Source: Rhynchopus sp. YZ270_cl-10
Lineage: Eukaryota > Euglenozoa > Diplonemea > Diplonemida > Diplonemidae
Assembly (NCBI GenBank): GCA_964035575.1
Contig: OZ037849.1
Span: 930,001 to 994,000, forward strand
DNA: 64,000 nucleotides
Reading direction: 5' to 3'
A model generated the notes under the pieces. The model had not been told where the DNA came from. It did not search any database and worked only from the letters and a program-made list of their open reading frames with translations. The first letter of the stretch is position 1; the number at the start of each line of letters is the position of its first letter. Below, one piece after another: positions 10,261 to 21,279 of this stretch. Both the position numbers and the translations under genes were made by a program.

Positions 10261-11512
10261 CAGTGATGCAGGAATCCAGGGTCCCAAACAAAAAAACCCA
10301 AAAAACCCAAAAAAACCAAAAAAACCCATAAAAACCCAAAAAAACCCATAAAAACCCAAAAAAACCCACCGCATTATATTTTGCTTTTGGGGCGTGGAGT
10401 GTGATTTTTTTTGCTCAAAACATCGCAAATATGAATTTTCGGAGCGATCTGAAAAAATTGCGGGGTCGGACATTTTTTTTGGTGGAGTTTAACCACCTAA
10501 AATTGACTTCTAAGTCAGACGTTTCTTTTCGGTTTCTGAAGAATTTTAGTGTCATGAGTTTACGTGTATAAACCTTCTGTTACGTGTGCACCTACAGCTA
10601 CAACAGGCGTTTTCACCTGGAGTTTCACCTCTTTTGGTGGGTTTTTTGAGTCCATACCCAGGTAGGGATTCCGGTGTCAGAACCATGGGTGGTTCCACTG
10701 CAGTACCACGTAACCCACGTTTAAACCCCAAAAACCCCCGGTGGCACCATCTTCTCGGTGAGCAATGAGTGTGACCCGCGCGTGCTCCTTTCGTCACGCA
10801 AACCAAAAAGCGGTGCAATGTTGTGAATTTTTTTAAAGATTTTGTGCGTTTTCCTGATTTTCGTACATTTTGTTGCGTTTTGGGTTGTGGTATTGTAGAC
10901 TTTTGTGTAGATTTCGTGGGTTTTTTCGTTTTTTTCTTTGTAAATTTGGGTCACCGCCTAAAACACCAAAAATGCAGGTTAGTACCGCAATGAGGCAGAA
11001 TAGTGGCGATACACATTGTTGTCCTTTACCGTGGGTGTCCAAAGACACACTCTTTTTTTGGCTGAAAATGGAGGGTGCGTGCTGGGCAGCTTCACTGCCC
11101 ACATTAATACAGTAAAACTGGCTGGTGCCTATGTATGAACTGGTTTTTCAGGTCAAAAATGGCCTGAAAAAGTGGTGTTTTTGGGGTCTGGTACCTGTGT
11201 GTGACCATACCACAGGTGGTATGATGAGTGATCTGACCATATTCTCCAGGTATAACAAACACCCAAAAAACCAATTGGCGAAGGAATTTTGCACTTTTGA
11301 CCACCACAGATTGCATGTTTTCCAAGGCATTTTTTCTATGCACTTGTGTGTGCTGGGAAGCATGCAGCCAGTGTTAAAAATTCACGAATACCCTACCGAA
11401 AACCAGAAAGTCAAAAAACCCATAAAAACCCGAAAAAACTGGTTTTGAAAAAACCCAAAAAAACCCATAAAAACCCAAAAAAACCCGCAAAAAAACCCAC
11501 CTTGCATCACTG
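10261..11512. mobile_element. Non-autonomous hAT-like transposon, complete ends
   Basis: This is a 1,252-bp unit. The left end is CAGTGATGCAGG and the right end, read as reverse complement, is CAGTGATGCAAGG. It is flanked by a perfect 8-bp duplication CCCCCTCC (10253-10260 and 11513-11520). The 8-bp duplication and CAGTG start fit hAT. Runs of AAAACCC-type repeats lie just inside both ends (10290-10370 and 11415-11500). No long open frame exists, so movement would need a transposase from elsewhere. Inverted pairs such as GGTTTTT/AAAAACC dominate the interior. Confidence 0.85.
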
Positions 11513-11774
11513 CCCCCTCCCCTCCTCTCCCCTCCTCTCCTCTTCCTGGTCAATTCCCTCTTTTTGGATTTATTTCTTTTTATAAATGTGATCTCCTTCT
11601 TCTCTTCCCTAAAAATACATTTTGTATTTTAAGCTAAAGTCAAGTATTGCATTGCCCCCCCTCCCTCCAAGGGTACCTGTAACTCGGGGATCGGGCCCCG
11701 GATTTTTTTTGGGAAATTTTCCCCACGTAAAAGTACATGGGGAAAGGCTATCTGTTTGTTATTAATTTAAAACC

Positions 11775-12022
11775 GATTTACGGCCGAGGCCGAAATTTGT
11801 ATTCCGACTCAGATCGTTCCGATCTTTCAAATAAAGCCGGTTTCAATTTGAAAAACGTTACCCTGAGGAGCGAGTGGGTATTTTCAAGTTTTTTACGTGT
11901 AATAACCCTCTGGTATGTGTGTCCTTTACCTTACACTGGCGTTGACCACGGTATTTGCGGATTTCCGGCCGGGCCGAAATTTGTATTCCGACTCAGATCG
12001 TTCCGATCTTTCAAATAAAACA
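11775..12022 (+). repeat. Direct repeat in the hAT 5' region
   Basis: A segment of about 50 bp containing CCGAAATTTGTATTCCGACT and CAGATCGTTCCGATCTTTCA occurs at about 11785-11836 and again at 11970-12022, in the same orientation. Within it GATCGTTCCGATC is a small palindrome. It lies between the left end and the transposase start and could be part of the promoter or of transposase-binding sequence. Confidence 0.8.
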
Positions 12023-12152
12023 GGAGCAGAAAAAAAAATCACGCAGCGAGTGACTTTTCTGAGATTTCCCCATTCCCTCTCCCTCCTTGAAAACCCTCCT
12101 CCACCACAGCCCCTTCAGGGATTCTTGCTTTTATCTTTTATCTTAAGTTAAA

Positions 12153-14924
12153 ATGCAGTATCATGTTCTCGACTTTTTGCCAACGTACCTCTGCACCCGG
12201 AAAACAGCGTGTGAGACGCATGCGCAAAGGTACGCAACGAAGACAACCGCGAGTGCTGATACCGGGGATGCGCAGCAGAAGCTGACATGCGGGTACGTCG
12301 CATTGATGGGGGCAAAGCTGTGGTCCGACGAGCGCAAGCGGATGGGATCGGCACCGAGCAAAGAGGAGATCCGCGAGTTCATCGCGAAGACGACAAGGGA
12401 CGACTTCGGCATGACGGCGGAGAGGTGGCAAGAGGTTCACGAAGGTAGCCTGCGTGGGACATTTGTGTGCCTCACAAACCTTGAGGTTGACCACTTCGCT
12501 AAAAAAAACATACGATCCACTTCTGTTGTCACCCCGCCCCAGTTCCAGCGGGGACCAGTGATGTTGGGGACGGTGATCCTCTTCCTTCCTCCCGTGGGGT
12601 GTCAAAAGCACGGGCACTTTTGCACCTTTTTTTTTGTTCAAGCGCCGAATGAACGAAAACGAGTAGCACTCTCCTTCGCCAATGGCAAGCTCGTCGTTAA
12701 GGCGGCTGATGGTGGAGAGCTGCTGCGGCCGAACCCCACCACAACAGCAGACCCGAAGGCCTGCTTCAAAAAAGTAGGTGGCAAGTGGGGGTGCCAGACC
12801 TGCGCAGATGCCGTGAAGAATCGGCGGATGGAGAAGTTCGGCCAGGAGGAGAAAAATGCCTGGATAGACTTCCAGGTTACTCACTCCTCAGATGCGCTTC
12901 GACGGGCACAGAACAAGCACCTCACCTCCACGGCGCACAACAAGGCAAACGACGCGAAGTCAGAGAAAGGAGAGGCAACGCAGCCGAAGCCCCGCAAGAT
13001 CATCCGGCCCTCACAAAAAAAGGTCGATCTGTTTTCCCAACTCCACTGCACGTTTTATAGTGCAGTGCGAAAGGGGACAGAACACAGCGTGGTGGCAGCA
13101 ACAGCCGGCTCCCTCCCCGGCATTACGAACAAGTACGCTGTCCCCCGTCACGTGTCAGAAATGATCACGATATGGGCAAAGCAGTGTCGGGAGAAAATCT
13201 CTGTGGAGGTAAAGCGCTGCAGTGTGCTTGCACTAATTACCGACGGCAGTTCCATCAAAGGGGTTCATAAAGACGTCAACGTGTTCTTGCTCCGCTTTCT
13301 CCTGTACTCGGCGGCGGGACAAGCATTACGTGTTGTGGAGAGATATGTAGGGCTTACAGAGAACAAAGATGTGTCCGCCAACGCTAAGTCTGTCTACAAA
13401 CAGTTGCAAGACGCCATTGGTGCTGTGGGTGTTACAGAAAAGGAGGTGTCGGGGGTTATTGCTGACAGCTGCAGCACGTTGACGGGGCATAAAAACGGTC
13501 TCGTCGGGGTGATGAAGCTCAAGGAGAGGTGTCTGCAGGGGCATTTCGCTGACAGTGCGCACCTCATCCAGGTGGAGATGAAGCCCCTGATGAAGCTCTC
13601 CGGGGTGAAGGAGCTGTCGGACATGATCCGGGACCTCGACCGTAGCTACTTTTCTTCGCCCAAGCTCTACCGCGATTTGGTGCTCGAGTCGGAGAAGAAG
13701 TTCACGAAGACCGGCAAGCAGAGGAAACTGGTGCTGAGACCTTCTGTCTCGTACAGAATCCGGTGGCTGGCCAAGCACACAACCACGTTTCTGCGGGCGA
13801 AGCGGATGCTCCCTATGTGGAGGCACCACGTGGCTGTCGGCACTGCGTGGACCAACACAAAGGCTCGCAACGACGACGGTGAGACAAAAACGAAAGGACT
13901 CAAAGCCACCCACACGAAGCTCCTCCGCCTTCTTGAAGATGAAACCCTCGCGCCGAATTTGGATTTCTACTGTGCCTTGCTAAAAATTTTGCAGAAATCA
14001 ACTCTGGTGGCACAGGGATCTGGCGCCATCCTCTTGCACGTCCTCTTTACCGTCAACGAGAGCATCGCTGAGATTGAGTTGCTGAAAAATGAAGAGAGCA
14101 GTATGGAAGCGCGCATGGAAGCTTGCGAAGTGTCCATAGCGGGGCTGAAGCGCTATGTCCAGAGGACAGGTCCAGTTGCAAAGGCGGTTGTAACGATGTT
14201 GAACATCTACCGCATATCTGCGCTCTCTGACGCAGACCTGAAGGGATACGCAAACCAGGAACTGGGCCTGGTTTTAGAGTCCCTGGGTATGCAACGTCAA
14301 CTGCCGGATGAGAGCGACGACTTCACATCTGGTCAGTGGCTTCTTGCTAAAACTATGGCCAAGCAGGACACGTCGTGGAGCCGGTGGTTCGCAGTGATAA
14401 ACGGTGTACAGGGGAGAGTAAAGATCGCCTTGGAATACGGTGTTGTCTTCTCGTCGTGTTCTTCATGTAAAGCGGAGGGTATGTTCGGGAAGCTGCGCCA
14501 CTCTGTGCTCAAAAGAACCCAGGTAGCAGTGACGACACTCTGCGATGAGCAGATTATCAGGGATTCTGGCCCGGCACCTGCAGACGCGGCGACATTTATC
14601 CGTGATGGCACGATTAAATTTTTGGAAAAGCCACGTCGCCTAGCTCGCAAACGGAAGGAACGTGTCGCACCAAAAGGAATATTTGATAAAGTTGAGGAGC
14701 GTATGCGTGCAGCCAAAGGTTCTCTCCCCCACTACGAAGAAGAGATGGATGACGAGGAAGTTGAGGAAGAGTCGTCTGAAGAAACGTCGTCTGGAGAAAA
14801 CGAAGAATTCGAAGAGGAGGAAGACGAAGAAGACGAAGAAGGAGAAGAAGAAGAAGAGGAGGAGGAAGAGGAAGGCGGAAGCGATGACGGCGACTGCCGA
14901 CAAACCAAGCGCGTGAAGCATTAG
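12153..14924 (+). CDS. hAT-superfamily transposase
   Basis: The frame encodes 923 residues without a break, in the only element of the window that has a full-length transposase. A zinc finger of BED/TTF type is visible: C214-x2-C217, then H256-x5-H262, with WIDFQVTHSSDALRRAQNKH between. The RNase H-like catalytic region shows ALITDGSS (first Asp, D364) and VIADSCSTLTGHKNG (second Asp, D438), and then IRWLAKH (R537, W538), an arrangement seen in hAT-like transposases of the KIAA1586/DUF4371 type. The catalytic Glu could not be placed. The protein ends in about 60 residues of almost pure Glu/Asp, which is unusual. It lies between matching inverted ends at 11668 and 15382. Confidence 0.88.
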   Translation: MQYHVLDFLPTYLCTRKTACETHAQRYATKTTASADTGDAQQKLTCGYVALMGAKLWSDERKRMGSAPSKEEIREFIAKTTRDDFGMTAERWQEVHEGSLRGTFVCLTNLEVDHFAKKNIRSTSVVTPPQFQRGPVMLGTVILFLPPVGCQKHGHFCTFFFVQAPNERKRVALSFANGKLVVKAADGGELLRPNPTTTADPKACFKKVGGKWGCQTCADAVKNRRMEKFGQEEKNAWIDFQVTHSSDALRRAQNKHLTSTAHNKANDAKSEKGEATQPKPRKIIRPSQKKVDLFSQLHCTFYSAVRKGTEHSVVAATAGSLPGITNKYAVPRHVSEMITIWAKQCREKISVEVKRCSVLALITDGSSIKGVHKDVNVFLLRFLLYSAAGQALRVVERYVGLTENKDVSANAKSVYKQLQDAIGAVGVTEKEVSGVIADSCSTLTGHKNGLVGVMKLKERCLQGHFADSAHLIQVEMKPLMKLSGVKELSDMIRDLDRSYFSSPKLYRDLVLESEKKFTKTGKQRKLVLRPSVSYRIRWLAKHTTTFLRAKRMLPMWRHHVAVGTAWTNTKARNDDGETKTKGLKATHTKLLRLLEDETLAPNLDFYCALLKILQKSTLVAQGSGAILLHVLFTVNESIAEIELLKNEESSMEARMEACEVSIAGLKRYVQRTGPVAKAVVTMLNIYRISALSDADLKGYANQELGLVLESLGMQRQLPDESDDFTSGQWLLAKTMAKQDTSWSRWFAVINGVQGRVKIALEYGVVFSSCSSCKAEGMFGKLRHSVLKRTQVAVTTLCDEQIIRDSGPAPADAATFIRDGTIKFLEKPRRLARKRKERVAPKGIFDKVEERMRAAKGSLPHYEEEMDDEEVEEESSEETSSGENEEFEEEEDEEDEEGEEEEEEEEEEGGSDDGDCRQTKRVKH

Positions 14925-15390
14925 ACTTTTCATTATCAATAGATGACGTCATTTTATTTTTTCTCTCCACACGAAGACATCTAAGTGTGTAGAAACCAGA
15001 CAAAAAGAGAATCGACATTTGACTTGTTAACGGCTTTTCCATTTCCTTTTCACATCATTTCACTTTGCGTGCCACATCAGGATTTCACCTTTTGGGCTGC
15101 GTTCAACGAAGGCAAGTCTTCTTTCCTATCATCAAGTTATCAAGATCAGTTGGTTGGCTAATTGTCTGTTTTTCTTCTTTTTTATTTTTATTTTCCTTAT
15201 TTCTTTTTGACTGCACCTCTCCGCTTTGGCGGTAGGTAGCGAAATGCGATACATAGGCACCCCTCTGCGCCCTCCCTGCACCCCTCTTTAAGAGCCCCCT
15301 TACAAAAACCCCCCTAAACGTAATCCGGGGATCGGGGATCGGGGATCGGGGATTTTACCCCCAATATTTACAGGTACCCTTGCCTCCCTC

Positions 15391-16601
15391 CCGAAAATAC
15401 AAAAAAAAAAAAAGTACAAAACATAAAAAAAAACATTTTCAAAACCCCCGAAAACTGTTGATGTTGTGGACTATCGAGAAAACGAGCTTTAAACAAAACA
15501 AAAAAAAAAACCCCCCCCCAAAAAAAAAAATATGGTTTGCGCAAATAAGAATAGCGCTTCCCGTAGTGCGCAAACCCGGTGGAAGAAAAAAAAAAACGCG
15601 TAAAAAAAGGCTGGGCCAAACGAACGGGGTTTCCTTGAAGTATACGGTGCAGACTGTTCCGTGGACAGCTACACTAAACGGATTTTTTGTTGTTGTTGTT
15701 GTTGTTGTTGTTGTTTTTTATTTATGAAAATATTTTTTTTGCATCTTGCAAAAACAACGTTGCCCCTGATCGATATGGGATTGAATTTCTCTTTATTACC
15801 GGTCGTCTTCTTATTTTCCCCCTTCCCCATGCAAATCATGATTATAATCTACACTTTTTTAATTCACGCAAATTTTTGAAAAAAAACAAAACAAAACAAA
15901 AAAAAAAAAATTGTTGTGTCAATAAGAGAGACATAACAAAAAATCGCCAAAAATGTTCTATTCGCGCTTTCAGCAAAGGGGTTACTACCACAGCACCAGC
16001 TGTAACAACACCGCCGTTTCGTATCATTTTTGATAACGAAGTGTGATCAGGGTGAGGCTTAGGGGTCATCTTATAAACTTTTTCTTAATTGTCTGCAAAT
16101 TTTCCAACACTCTGGACTTTGCTGTCTTTACTCCTACTATGCACGGCATCCATAAGCCCTTACTAAGGGATATGAGCTCCACCTCTTAATTTTTTATGCC
16201 CTTAATTTTGGGATTCAGCTAAAATTAAGGGCTTAATTTAAGGGCTTACAAAGAGTGTCTTTATTCCTAGCCTTTGTTTATTGGGGTGGACGACCCACCT
16301 TTTGGTGATTGTAGAAATACCACTGCCCCTTTCTTCCAAGTGAAGTTGCTTTTGACATCACCCTGTCATATCTCCAATTTATTTTGACACGGTGAGTGTA
16401 CAACCCCTGTTACCGTGCATATGCATTTTCTCCTCCTCCCCTGACACACCCTACTGTCTTTTCTTTGCTTTCAGCAGAGTCGCTTGGCAGAGGCATTATT
16501 TCTTTTGATATCAAGGTGACTAAACACGAGAGGCTTAGGATCATCTTATAAACTTTTCTTTCTTTTTTCTTGTCTTTTTTGAAAAAAACAACTTATTGTC
16601 A
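15391..16601. other. Intergenic with a small foldback
   Basis: No gene is seen. A GTT trinucleotide run lies at about 15686-15713. Two GGTGAC-type hairpin modules lie at 16041-16073 (degenerate) and 16513-16549. A 96-bp foldback is at 16153-16248. Confidence 0.55.
16153..16248. mobile_element. 96-bp foldback, MITE-like
   Basis: TAAGCCCTTA at the left is mirrored by TAAGGGCTTA at the right. Nested inside is a second hairpin, GCCCTTAATTTT with AAAATTAAGGGC. No clear target duplication is seen, so mobility is only suggested. Confidence 0.45.
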
Positions 16602-19424
16602 TGCAGCGTTTCCTGGGCTGCGGGGTAGGGGGCGATAACACGTGATTGTGCACGATGACGCACGATGACGCACGATGACAACACGATTTCACTTTTTTTG
16701 TTTTTTTAGTGGTGGTTTCACTGGTTTTCACTGGTACTATGGTACTATGGTACTATGGTACTATGGTACTATGGTACTATGGTACTATGGTACTATGGTA
16801 CTATGGTACTATGGTACTATGGTACTATGGTACTATGGTACTATGGTACTATGGTACTATGGTACTATGGTACTATGGTACTATGGTACTATGGTACTAT
16901 GGTACTATGGTACTATGGTACTATGGTACTATGGTACTATGGTACTATGGTACTATGGTACTATGGTACTATGGTACTATGGTACTATGGTACTATGGTA
17001 CTATGGTACTATGGTACTATGGTACTATGGTACTATGGTACTATGGTACTATGGTACTATGGTACTATGGTACTATGGTACTATGGTACTATGGTACTAT
17101 GGTACTATGGTACTATGGTACTATGGTACTATGGTACTATGGTACTATGGTACTATGGTACTATGGTACTATGGTACTATGGTACTATGGTACTATGGTA
17201 CTATGGTACTATGGTACTATGGTACTATGGTACTATGGTACTATGGTACTATGGTACTATGGTACTATGGTACTATGGTACTATGGTACTATGGTACTAT
17301 GGTACTATGGTACTATGGTACTATGGTACTATGGTACTATGGTACTATGGTACTATGGTACTATGGTACTATGGTACTATGGTACTATGGTACTATGGTA
17401 CTATGGTACTATGGTACTATGGTACTATGGTACTATGGTACTATGGTACTATGGTACTATGGTACTATGGTACTATGGTACTATGGTACTATGGTACTAT
17501 GGTACTATGGTACTATGGTACTATGGTACTATGGTACTATGGTACTATGGTACTATGGTACTATGGTACTATGGTACTATGGTACTATGGTACTATGGTA
17601 CTATGGTACTATGGTACTATGGTACTATGGTACTATGGTACTATGGTACTATGGTACTATGGTACTATGGTACTATGGTACTATGGTACTATGGTACTAT
17701 GGTACTATGGTACTATGGTACTATGGTACTATGGTACTATGGTACTATGGTACTATGGTACTATGGTACTATGGTACTATGGTACTATGGTACTATGGTA
17801 CTATGGTACTATGGTACTATGGTACTATGGTACTATGGTACTATGGTACTATGGTACTATGGTACTATGGTACTATGGTACTATGGTACTATGGTACTAT
17901 GGTACTATGGTACTATGGTACTATGGTACTATGGTACTATGGTACTATGGTACTATGGTACTATGGTACTATGGTACTATGGTACTATGGTACTATGGTA
18001 CTATGGTACTATGGTACTATGGTACTATGGTACTATGGTACTATGGTACTATGGTACTATGGTACTATGGTACTATGGTGCTATGGTGCTATGGTGCTAT
18101 GGTGCTATGGTGCTATGGTGCTATGGTGCTATGGTGCTATGGTGCTATGGTGCTATGGTGCTATGGTGCTATGGTGCTATGGTGCTATGGTGCTATGGTG
18201 CTATGGTGCTATGGTGCTATGGTGCTATGGTGCTATGGTGCTATGGTGCTATGGTGCTATGGTGCTATGGTGCTATGGTGCTATGGTGCTATGGTGCTAT
18301 GGTGCTATGGTGCTATGGTGCTATGGTGCTATGGTGCTATGGTGCTATGGTGCTATGGTGCTATGGTGCTATGGTGCTATGGTGCTATGGTGCTATGGTG
18401 CTATGGTGCTATGGTGCTATGGTGCTATGGTGCTATGGTGCTATGGTGCTATGGTGCTATGGTGCTATGGTGCTATGGTGCTATGGTGCTATGGTGCTAT
18501 GGTGCTATGGTGCTATGGTGCTATGGTGCTATGGTGCTATGGTGCTATGGTGCTATGGTGCTATGGTGCTATGGTGCTATGGTGCTATGGTGCTATGGTG
18601 CTATGGTGCTATGGTGTGGATGCTTCAATGCAACACTAAACTTTGATACAAAGAGACACAAGTAACTTTTCCTCCCAACATGTGCGCACAGATTCCACCC
18701 TCCCCCTCCCAGCCCTAGTGGTGCAATCCCGTGAAACCACCACTTATTAAAATAAAGTGAAATCGCGTTCACATGCCTTTCTCTAAATGTCGTCCCCGTC
18801 CCCAGATTCGGGCGAACTCGATTTTTTTCCCGCATTTTTTTCCCGCCTTCTCCACTGCATTTTTGGTGTCCACAGCGGCTCAGAGGAGCCCGAAAAAAAA
18901 ATACTTTGTGTGGATGAGACCGTGACGCCCCGACGTATGGCGACATCGACCTCGCTCTCGTCTCCGTGAGAGGGTTACGGAGGTCAAGTCGCACCCTTTA
19001 TGATTAGTTGATCGGGGGTGTAGATATGGTCTAAAATCCCTCCACCCATCATCCAGACATGACCCAGATTGTGTTCAATTGGTCGAATTTTCACAGTGCT
19101 TCCCAAATTTGTCAGGGAGGCCGCGCAAAGCGCAAAAACCTGGGAAAAGGGCACAAAAATCACACAAAAAAGACGCGAGAAGCGCGGGAAAAAAACCGGT
19201 CCCCAGCCGAAAAAACCCGGAAAATAGGATCGTCACGGTTGAAGCCTGTCGTGTTGTTATCGTGCGTCACCGACGAGACAAGCTGAGGAAGGTGCAGGGT
19301 GATTGGCTGCGAAACCCCCCAATTGCCCCCTAAAAAAGTGCACCAGAGCGATGACGCACGATAACGCACGATGACGCACGATGACACGCGATTATGCACG
19401 ATAACTGAGCCTGAAAACGCTGCA
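16602..19424. mobile_element. Possible inverted-repeat unit enclosing the octamer satellite
   Basis: TGCAGCGTTTCCTGGGCT at 16602 is matched in reverse complement at 19424 (TGCAGCGTTTTCAGGCTC), with a perfect 10-bp core. Tandem GCACGATGAC-like decamers occur just inside both ends (16650-16680 and 19350-19400). No clean target duplication was found; TGTCA lies outside both ends but is offset by one base. The interior outside the satellite holds no recognised gene. Confidence 0.45.
16735..18614 (+). repeat. Octamer satellite in two homogeneous blocks
   Basis: There are 168 copies of TACTATGG (16735-18078) followed directly by 67 copies of TGCTATGG (18079-18614). By eye no unit within either block deviates. 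Because 8 is not a multiple of 3, all three + frames read the same eight-residue cycle (MVLWYYGT, then MVLWCYGA) with no stop, which gives three spurious long frames. No evidence supports translation. Confidence 0.97.
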
Positions 19425-20555
19425 ATGTCAATTCTAAAAAAGACTTGAGGCAGCGCTGCGAAAACAAAACAAAAAAGGGATTGAAAAAAAAAAAGACAGA
19501 AGCTTGTTTTGTTCTTTGAGTACTCAATTAACCACAACCTTCAGTTTGACACATTTTTTTTTTTTTCACCTTTTGGTTTTCCGGCTTTGAGCGCACAAAA
19601 GACCCGATCTTTTTTTGAGGGGGAAAATACAACGGATATGAAACAACACTCTTTTGATTTCACCTTGGGGTGATACTGTCAAGTTTGGGGAAATATCCGC
19701 TGTATAAAACTGATTTTTCTTGTAAAGAGGAAAATCAAATCAAAAAAAAAAAGTACAGTGCAAGCCTGTCTGTATGACCGCTAGCACTAATAGGCTCTTC
19801 TGTTTCAATATTTAGTTTTTTGCTTTTTCTTTCTTTTTTTTCTTTTTTGTCACGCATACGCTACATTAACGAAGGGTGATACCCTGGCCAGCTTTGTTAT
19901 TCATTTTTCTTTTTCTTTTTGAAAAAGAGGTGACTGGTAGGACGATCCCATTTTTTTCCCCCTCATATTTTATAATATTATTCAGTTTGTGACATCAGGG
20001 TAAGGTTATATTTATGTTTATTTTTTCTTCTTACATCCTTCGGTACACACCTGAGGTGAGAGTCCTCTTCAGGTGACTGGAAAGACCAAGTGTGCAGATT
20101 TTTCTTTTCAAAGGCAACTCATCATAGTAGCCTAAGTCCATCTTACATACCGTATTTGCCTTTCTACTTACTGTTACATAAACAAAAAACAAAAAAACAA
20201 ATAAAGGGCCTTTTTTGAGAGTGTTTTCTGTCGTCTGTCTTGAATGGACTGACTGTATGGTGGTTATACTCAACAGATTATCAAAAACAAAAAAAAATGA
20301 TTTTCTCATTCGAAGCGTTCCGGCTAGGTTGAAAGGTGGGTGTAAAGTGATTTTCGACACAGCAAAAAAAAAATAACAAAAGAAAAGTGTTTACTCTGGG
20401 GTGGCTACACTAATACAACCAAGTTTTCAAAAAAAAAAAAAAAAAACTTTCTATGACAACAGAAACGCCGCGTTCAATGGATGTGTTTTTGACAGCCGGC
20501 CATCCTCCTGCCCCCCTCCCCTTTCGCTCTGCAACAAATCTGTTGACTTCTGTGC
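19425..20555. other. Intergenic, nothing gene-like
   Basis: T-rich and A-rich sequence. A hairpin with CACCTGA/TCAGGTG arms lies at about 20047-20076. A GTGGCTACACTAATACAACC module followed by oligo(A) lies at about 20398-20450. Confidence 0.5.
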
Positions 20556-21279
20556 CAGGGGAGGAGCTTGGGGGTTAAATCGGGTCAGATTGACCCGATT
20601 TCCTTCGGCCCCATGGAAAAAAACGGGTCAGGGCAAAAAAAAAAAAAAAACTATAGATTTTTGAGGGGAAAATCCAAAAAATAGGGTACTCTACTTGTCG
20701 CATGAGGGGGTCTGAGAAGGATGAGGAACTACTATGTGACCCCACCGCGACGAGCACGAAGCTCAATGAAGCCAGAATGCCCTCAAACGCGCGCTCCACC
20801 CCGATCAAACCCGAACCCAAGAGGGATGCCGAACTCGACCTAGCCGTTGGTTACTGGCGCGAGCTGACGATCCAGATATTGGATCAACTCGCTGGGTGAC
20901 ACACCAAAAGAGGGGCTCAGACAGTGACAAGTGTTGCCGGGGATACGGAACGCCCTCCGACGTTTGCTCGAAGGGTACACCTGCCCAGAGAGAGTACCTG
21001 AACTGGCGAGGGCCTATACACACATTCCACACCTCCATTGCGCAACCCTACCTTGATGACCTCATCGCCAGTGTCAAGGGCAACATGCATTCCGCGGGGG
21101 TGGTGCAACACTTGTGTATCATCAACGTGTACCATTTTGTGAAACGCGCCTTCTCATTCTGCATGTGTTTGTCTTCACAAGAGCTTTTCCGCCGAAGGCG
21201 GAAAAGCTCGGGACCTGACCCGATTTAACAGAATTTGACCCGATTTTGCCCCAAACCCATATTCCAAGCTCCTGCCCTG
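20556..21279 (+). mobile_element. Short hAT-like transposon with relic coding region
   Basis: The left end CAGGGGAGGAGCTTGG and the right end, as reverse complement CAGGGCAGGAGCTTGG, match at 15 of 16 bases. The unit is flanked by a perfect 8-bp duplication TTCTGTGC (20548-20555 and 21280-21287). Several TCGGGTCA/TGACCCGA motifs lie inside both ends. At 724 bp it is too short for a full transposase but contains a coding-like stretch. It differs in sequence from the elements at 10261 and 11668, so at least three hAT lineages are present. Confidence 0.88.
20702..21228 (+). pseudogene. Transposase-like remnant inside the hAT-like element
   Basis: Two overlapping + frames, 20702-20899 (ending ELDLAVGYWRELTIQILDQL) and 20896-21228 (TPAQREYLNWRGPIHTFHTS, then PYLDDLIASVKG), look coding-like by composition. 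The second has a YLDDLI segment similar in style to the region before the hAT dimerisation domain. The break between frames and the short length imply a decayed or internally deleted gene. Assignment to hAT rests mainly on the flanking ends. Confidence 0.45.

Larger units (their letters stand above)
11668..15382 (+). mobile_element. Complete autonomous-type hAT transposon
   Basis: This 3,715-bp unit begins CAAGGGTACCTGTAA and ends with its exact 15-bp reverse complement. It is flanked by a perfect 8-bp duplication CCTCCCTC (11660-11667 and 15383-15390). Subterminal GGGGATCGG motifs occur once near the left end and in tandem near the right end (15328-15352), as is common in hAT elements. It contains one long open transposase gene (12153-14924). 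The perfect duplication, matching ends and unbroken frame suggest a recent insertion. The target lies in a CT-rich tract. Confidence 0.93.

Noticed and set aside
16735-18614. Octamer array as a telomeric or CRISPR-like array
   Set aside because: The unit is unlike TTAGGG, it is internal, and there are no spacers between repeats.
16675-18665. Three overlapping long + frames of about 640 residues (MVLWYYGT repeats)
   Set aside because: They are an unavoidable result of a stop-free octamer array whose period is not a multiple of three; all frames give the same peptide and no gene-like flank exists.
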